From positions 5,214,401 to 5,278,400 of the forward strand of contig NC_050191.1 in assembly GCF_008315115.2 (NCBI RefSeq): DNA of 64,000 bases, in the 5' to 3' direction. The stretch comes from Sander lucioperca. Its lineage: Eukaryota; Chordata; Actinopteri; Perciformes; Percidae. The position numbers were made by a program, and so were the translations under genes. How positions within the stretch are numbered: the first letter of the stretch is position 1; the number at the start of each line of letters is the position of its first letter. Positions 58,343 to 64,000 of this stretch are shown piece after piece. Below the pieces are notes generated by a model, which searched no databases, was not told where the DNA came from, and worked only from the letters and a program-made list of their open reading frames with translations.

Positions 58343-58348
58343 GAATAA
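58343..58348 (+). promoter_or_regulatory. poly(A) signal AATAAA behind broken gene 2 terminal exon
   Basis: AATAAA in a context identical to 8623-8628. The 3' UTR from 58000 is paralogous to 8160-8700, so a transcript of gene 2 could still be polyadenylated here. Confidence 0.5.
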
Positions 58349-58649
58349 AGACATTTTCCTCACACTTAAATGGTATTTCTTTTATATTCACAACATTTGA
58401 ACATGTTTTATACTTCTTGTGAATATAATCCAATTAATCTTATTTCCATATATGAGTGTTTTGTATAAATATGTTTGAAAACTGGACGTAGTCTCATGTG
58501 TATCCTTCCTCTAACTTCACATTAACAAAGGGCTTCTGCATAAATTACATTTCATGTTTTGTTTCCAACAGACATTAACTCTGTTATGATTTCCTGTTGT
58601 CATTTCAACCAAGCTGGAAGAAGTACTAATACCACAGTGTAGAAATTTG

Positions 58650-58885
58650 AATCCATCCAACCATCTTCGTCCGCTTATCCGGGGTCGGGTCGCGGGGGCA
58701 GCAGCTCCAGCAGGAGACCCCAAACTTCCCTTTCCCGAGCCACATTAACCAGCTCTGACTGGGGGATCCTGAGGCGTTCCCAGGCCAGGTTGGAGATATA
58801 ATCCCTCCACCTAGTCCTGGGTCTTCCCCAAGGCCTCCCAGCTGGACGTGCCTGGAACACCTCCCTAGGGAGGCGCCCAGGGGAA
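58650..58885 (-). pseudogene. RTE-type LINE fragment, short copy
   Basis: The minus strand reads VFQARPAGRPWGRPRTRWRD and LLLELLPPRPDPG, the C-terminus of the RTE polyprotein. It breaks at GGCGCCCAGGGG|AAGAGCTGCAG (58881). Same insertion point as 8890 relative to the poly(A) signal of gene 1. Confidence 0.7.
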
Positions 58886-59092
58886 GAGCTGCAGCAAATT
58901 CCTCTTCATCAACCTGCAGAGAAACAAAGTTTAAACACTGAAACATGTTCTGGTGTTCTTTACAGCTGATCTACTCGTTCTAGTTCCAGGTTCCAGTGTT
59001 CCTTTAAGATGTTTCAATGGTTATTGTGGAAGTTCAACAGGTCTTTAACACACTGAAACCTCTTCTATTTCTTCCTCCAGTTTACAGCAGGA

Positions 59093-59160
59093 TATCTCAG
59101 CTCATAGAGTTGCAGATCTATATACTGAAGGTTGAGGGTTCAAATCCCCACAGTGTATGT
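59093..59160 (+). repeat. second tRNA-like repeat, copy 3
   Basis: ATATCTCAGCTCATAGAGTT resembles a pol III A box and GGGTTCAAATCCCC is a good B box. The anticodon stem has only about three pairs. Downstream of gene 2. Confidence 0.35.
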
Positions 59161-59921
59161 TATCTTTCTGCCGACCATCAGAGGACTGTTTCATAAAGAT
59201 GCTCAGAGCTGATCAGTCATTTCTGATTTAATCCATTGTTAATTAAAGTCAATCTTAGTCGACTAATTGACTCAGAGGAGGCATCTCGCAAGTAGAAGTC
59301 CTGCATTCAAAATCTTACATAAAAGTATAAAAGTATCAGCATCAAAATAAACTTTAATCACCAAAAGTAAAAGTCCTAATTTTGCAGAATTATCTATAAT
59401 ATATTATAGTATAGTTATAGTATTGATCCAGGTCTGTGTGCTTATCATGTTTGGATGATTCCTATGTCATGATGTCCCAGATGTTCCAGTGGTCAAGACT
59501 CCTGGTTTATACCCAGCTGGTTTGGGTTCAGTTCCCAACGTCTGAATAGTTTTTACAAATTCCAGCATTAATTTATCCATTAATTAAACTCAGATTTGCA
59601 TCATAACTGAAAAATGTCAGGTTCTTTAAGATACAAATGAAAGTGGTTGCCTGTAATGTTATTTTGTACATTCAAAGTTGTTTTTTAAACTTAAAATATT
59701 TGCCCATCTTACCCACTGGGCTCATATGGACTTATCTATTCTCTGTTCCCTCCTCAATGCTGAAAAATCTGAAATTCGCAGTTTGAAATCTACGCGAAAT
59801 CGTAACGAAAGTTTTTAAAAGAAAGGTTTGAAAGTTTTAGATGTTTGTGAACGCAAGGTTTGGAAGTTGTAGTTGCTTTTTAAATTAAACTACAAACACA
59901 GCAGTCCCTTCTGTGTGACAT

Positions 59922-59994
59922 ACCTGAGGGGGGGTTCAAACCCACATACTCCATGTTGGCAGTTGGCGCCCTTCACCACTGGGCCATCTCTGGT
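59922..59994 (-). repeat. tRNA-like repeat, copy 3
   Basis: Same 73-nt sequence as 11741-11813, in the same neighbourhood relative to gene 2 as copies 1 and 2 are to gene 1. The acceptor stem has one mismatch (ACCTGAG against CTCTGGT). Confidence 0.45.
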
Positions 59995-60079
59995 GCAGAT
60001 CAACACAACGAAGAGCTGCAGAAAGTTCCCCCTCATCAACCTGCAGAGAAACTAAGTTTACACACTGAGACAAGCAGCC

Positions 60080-61630
60080 CAGAGGCAACCCCCGAGTGGC
60101 CCAGCCTGGGTCTCAACAGTCCCAACCAGAAAAGCAGAAAAAAACGAGAAAAACTTGTTTAACAAGCCTACCTTTTTTTATGAAAGTTTCAATTTCTGAA
60201 AGTTTCTGATTATCAACCCTCCTGAAGTGGACTTTTACTAGCAGATAAACACAGACCTCCGGTTACTGGAGACATTCATCTGCATGTACGGCAGAACTCA
60301 ACATTTGCAGACTTTCCCTTAAAGTTACCAGCTAACGCTAGCGGTAGCTAGCTAGCTAGCTGGGTTACATTTTTCAAAATGAATCTAGTTGAAGTCTTGT
60401 AATGTGTGACCATGGATGTATTAAGAGAACTGGATACCGTGTTCGGCGGGAAGCCCCGTACGTTCCAATGAGAGTGCTCAAAAGCGCATAAAGCAAACAT
60501 GGAGCTCGGATCTTCTGCATTGTTGGCCCATGACGTCACGATGGACACGCGCACTAGCAACAATTTGTTTGTGTTGTCGTAGCAACCGGTAGCAACATGC
60601 TCGTTCATGAGCTTCTCTCTCGTGTCTCTTACAAGTGGCGAACTCATAAACTCGCCGTTTTCATTGTCTAAAATATTCACTAACGTTAAAAACTGTGTTT
60701 TCGTTGTTCCCGATTACATGCTTAGCAAAATAAACGATAGATGTATTTAGCTAGACAACCAAGGAGATTTAATAATTATGTCATGCTACTAGCTAGCTAG
60801 CTAGCTAATAACTAGCGTGAACAAAGCTCATCCATGGCTTCAGCTCTCATCCACGTTACAAGCTTTACAGCATACGGCCCTCGGATGTATTATAAGAGAG
60901 AACCAAGGCGATGTTATCACTGTCTGTAGTAACGTTATGTAGGCATATAGCTAGCTATGTATAGATCTTAATACAGCCATGCTAGCTACCCCTGATGGTA
61001 GCAACTAGCTAGCTAGCCGATAGCCCGCCAGTTTGGGAAATGCTAATGCCATTACATTCACGTAGCTCACAGGCTTTACAGCATACATACATCCCTGGGA
61101 TGTATCATAACTTCATAAGATAATACCATGGACGTATTAATAGAACACATGGTGAATTACAACCATTAGCTATCCATTATTACAGCTAGCTACGTGAGCT
61201 CGGGAGAACAGTCGTGAGCGGGCGGGCGCAGTCCTGCGGCTCTGCTCGCGTCCATTATGCGTACTAGTGAATGTTAAAAATGTTAAAAATGTGACGTTTT
61301 AAACAAGGACCCTTTCAGTGTTTGGGCTGGTAAGTTGATATACCCAGAAACAAATTATCCGCTGAAATATAGACGTTTCTTTCGCCATGCAAAGTCTATG
61401 TGAAAAGTCTTTCTGGGCCATGGGCTGCAGTACCACCGTTATCCGCTAAGCCCATGGTGGCTTTTAGACTCGGCGCTCTTCCTGGGGGCTTGTGTGTGAC
61501 CCTACAGGAATCCCAGTCCCTACATACGTAGTTAAGTTACACTTACCTGTAAAAATCTTCATGATTACATTGGGGGTTACATCTGAATATGTGAAAACAA
61601 GGTTATATGTTGAATAATATTAACATGTTG
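60080..61630. other. intergenic, no gene seen
   Basis: Rich in GCTAGC-type words (60340-60362, 60787-60806, 61005-61016). No supported coding frame or exon was found on either strand. Confidence 0.35.
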
Positions 61631-61633
61631 TTG

Positions 61634-61639
61634 CATTAC

Positions 61640-61699
<60 letters not shown>
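61634..61699. repeat. (ATT)n microsatellite
   Basis: About 22 ATT units. Confidence 0.9.
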
Positions 61700-62084
61700 C
61701 TTAATTGATGTCATGAAGTAGTCAATGTTGAGTAAGTTAACGTTAACACTGACCAGTTTAAACAGTTGAAAACATTTAATAGAAATTTAGAAAAGTTACA
61801 AAAAAGTTCTTAAATATTTGACAAAGTAATTGCAATAATTAAACAACTATTACCTTTTAAATGGGGGTAACTTGTAACCTGTAACCTATTATTACACTGT
61901 GCATCACTACAGTGTGCGAGCAAAGAAAAATAGCTGAGTCACCCTGACAGTAACGTTAGCAGGCCGAAAGCCTGCCACAACTGAGCTAAAATTAACAGTT
62001 TTACATCAGACTGACACCTTCACAGCTGCTGAGAGCGCAGACTAGTATTACCACGACTAGTTTTGGCAGCCACAGCATGGCTAA

Positions 62085-62190
62085 CTATTGCTAATGCTAG
62101 CGTGGCTAACGCTAGCAGTTGCTAACGCTGCTAGCGATCATGCTAACGGTTGCTAACGCGGCTAGCGAAAATGCTAACGGTTGCTAACAC
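62085..62190. repeat. GCTAAC/GCTAGC-rich tandem-like stretch
   Basis: Repeated words GCTAACGGTTGCTAACG and GCTAGCG over 100 bp, e.g. two copies of ATGCTAACGGTTGCTAAC. Confidence 0.6.
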
Positions 62191-62621
62191 TGATATTTAG
62201 TCACAACTTCATACTATTTCGCCAAATGTTACCGTCAAATCACCACATATTTTCTTCTGGTGATGAACAGAAGAGTTGTGACTACTGCAGGTGTTTTAGA
62301 GGTGAGGAATCTGTTTCTCTGGTTTAACACGGTCTCGTCAGCGCTAAAGGCCTATGATATACATGAGCGATGCTAGCACGGTTACTTAAAAAAGTGCCAG
62401 AAATTTGGCTTTTGATGCTCTTATGGATATGGGATTTTCCCAAAAATAATAAATAGTTATAATGATTACATCCATAACTTGTATTAACCCTTGTGTTGTC
62501 GTCCCGTCCACCAGGCACGTTTTTCTGGGTCAAAACTTAAAATTAAAAAGTCTTTTGTCACTTATTCTGATGTTTGTTGATTTCTTTCTGCCCTTAATTG
62601 TTTTTTGACGTTTTTATTGTA

Positions 62622-62830
62622 GCCTGGTTGACACCAGACCCTTCTCAGTTGTAACTGAGAGGGGGTCTGGGGAAGGTTCATTGACAGTTCATTTCCAAAG
62701 GGGCGTCACCAACGGACGCTGCTCAAATGCCTTTGGGCGCATTGGATAGTCCTTCAACCAATCAGATCAACGATCTGGGTGACGCTGCTCTTCGGTAGCC
62801 GTCATGTTGAATGTAAACAAAATGCTGCTC
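62622..62830. repeat. MITE-like sequence with strong hairpin
   Basis: 62634-62670 forms CCAGACCCTTCTCAGTT / AACTGAGAGGGGGTCTGG, a hairpin with about 17 pairs and a 2-base loop, after TAGCCTGGTTGACA, a start known from teleost interspersed elements. The right boundary is uncertain. Confidence 0.4.
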
Positions 62831-63351
62831 GCTGTCAGTACCCGATCCGTACCGCCTGTAAGATCCGTTCTGCGCATGCGCATGATTACGAGGCCCGTTC
62901 TGCGCATGCGCATGATTACGTAGTAGAAAACTAACAGTGTCCCTGTGCGATTTGTACCACGCATGCGTTGAAACACTTTACGACCAAACATCACAACTTT
63001 TGTATTAAATCTTTATTATACAATAGTCATACAAACAATCAAACAATCAAGACTTGTTGTCACTGATCCAAAACCGTGTAGCGACGTCGTTGTTGTGTTT
63101 ATGTTAATGTTTTAACTTTTAATACTTCGTCTTGACTAATAACCATAGACTGTATATTATTAATGCAATGAAGTGTAAACATACATAGCTAAGTGTCCTT
63201 TCGAAGACGGGATGACAGCTCTTCCAGCCACCACTGCTGTATACCACTATAGTAGCTACATGCTAACGGCAGTAAACATGTCATCTTAGCTGGCAATGTT
63301 GTTAAATTCTCCCCAATTCCGGGTCACATTCCTGCTGAAACATGTCCGATT

Positions 63352-63573
63352 GTATAGTGTTTGGTTCAGAAGCCTTTATCTGTGATTTTTGACGTTAGAA
63401 AGTGCTGCTTCGTTCCACTACAATTTAACGTTAGCATACTCATAGCTAACTATTGTAGCTGCGTGCTAACGCAACATAGCGGAGCATATATAGCTGGCTA
63501 TATATGTACGTATGTAGCAGGACTTTGTACCGTAAAAAATCACCAATAAAGGCTTCTAAACCAAATACTAAAC
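63352..63573. repeat. 222-bp inverted-repeat MITE
   Basis: A 46-bp left arm (63352-63397, with TTTGGTTCAGAAGCCTTTAT) and its imperfect reverse complement at 63528-63573 (ATAAAGGCTTCTAAACCAAA). No coding capacity. Confidence 0.6.
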
Positions 63574-64000
63574 AAATACAAATAAAGTAAAGTGACCGGA
63601 ATTAGGGGTGAAATGTCCAGCATTGAGCTACATAATAGTTTGCTAGGAGTTAGCTGGTCTCTCACAGAGATCTCATTTGTAGCCCTGTTTCATAGATGTA
63701 CAAACACATGAAGTGAGAGGTATACACATGCTTAAACTTTATTTAAAGCATGATTAACCTGAAGCAGGACGGAGTCATGACTTAAAACACCAAAGGAAGG
63801 CTTCTAGCTCAGGCTAGCTAGCGTTAGCAAATTACCTTCAAAGTTGCAAAGAAATGATGAAACGTAAAATTTGAAGCCTTTATTTAATTTACTCATGGTG
63901 TTGTACTGGATAGCCAGACGACGCTCCGTATATCATTAACAGATACTTTAGGCAACTCCAGCAAACACCTTGTAAACTTCATCTCTGCCATCATAACGGT
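63574..64000. other. intergenic, no gene seen
   Basis: No coding frame or recognised repeat. Confidence 0.3.

Noticed and set aside
61634..61699. ATT array as a telomere- or centromere-type satellite
   Set aside because: Simple trinucleotide microsatellite only.
62767..62994. 75-codon minus frame with MRMRRT repeats
   Set aside because: The repeat is the translated tandem duplication of the GCGCATGCGC word; no other coding evidence.

Overview
The window is nuclear DNA of a ray-finned fish, most likely a percomorph teleost. The evidence is a pair of tandem, fish-specific NLR-C (NLRC3-like, FISNA-NACHT-LRR-B30.2) immune genes whose exons have GT/AG borders, embedded in a typical teleost repeat mix: Rex1-, RTE-, L2- and L1/Tx1-type LINEs, hAT, Tc1/mariner and PIF/Harbinger DNA transposons, tRNA-derived SINEs and long microsatellites. 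No prokaryotic features were seen.

Layout. (1) 1-8630: 3' part of NLR gene 1 on the + strand: the tail of the NACHT exon, five LRR exons, a 47-bp linker exon, an intact PRY-SPRY (B30.2) exon and a poly(A) signal. (2) 8.6-17 kb: intergenic DNA with an RTE fragment, tRNA-like repeats, an LTR fragment, and a tandemly duplicated segment holding a possible noncoding first exon. (3) 17.4-31 kb: a block of nested transposons, including a full-length L2-type LINE (19754-25124) with both long ORFs open and a decayed L1-type LINE. (4) 31.1-54.8 kb: NLR gene 2 on the + strand: a pyrin-domain exon, a 1.8-kb FISNA-NACHT exon and six LRR exons, all open. (5) 55.2-58.4 kb: the wreck of gene 2's 3' end. The terminal LRR exons and linker exon are missing and the B30.2 exon has a stop, deletions and two insertions. 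(6) 58.4-64 kb: a 3' flank paralogous to that of gene 1, then intergenic DNA without a recognisable gene.

The main structural result is that the LRR array of gene 2 (and one intron of gene 1) is built from a repeated module: one LRR exon plus one copy of a long, nearly palindromic TTAA-flanked DNA element at the same place in the following intron. One copy is uninterrupted (53578-54499, 922 bp). The others have been hit independently by hAT, RTE, SINE, Tx1-type LINE, piggyBac-like MITE, Tc1 and LTR/Harbinger insertions. An unfilled site lies in intron 2 of gene 1. A second result is that the L2 element's two proteins are in one reading frame separated by a single UGA, with no AUG upstream of the endonuclease.

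Both NLR genes should encode cytosolic pattern-recognition-type proteins. Gene 1 keeps the B30.2 ligand-binding end. Gene 2 keeps the pyrin signalling end, ATPase and LRRs but has lost B30.2. The calls are from reading the sequence; no database search was possible.
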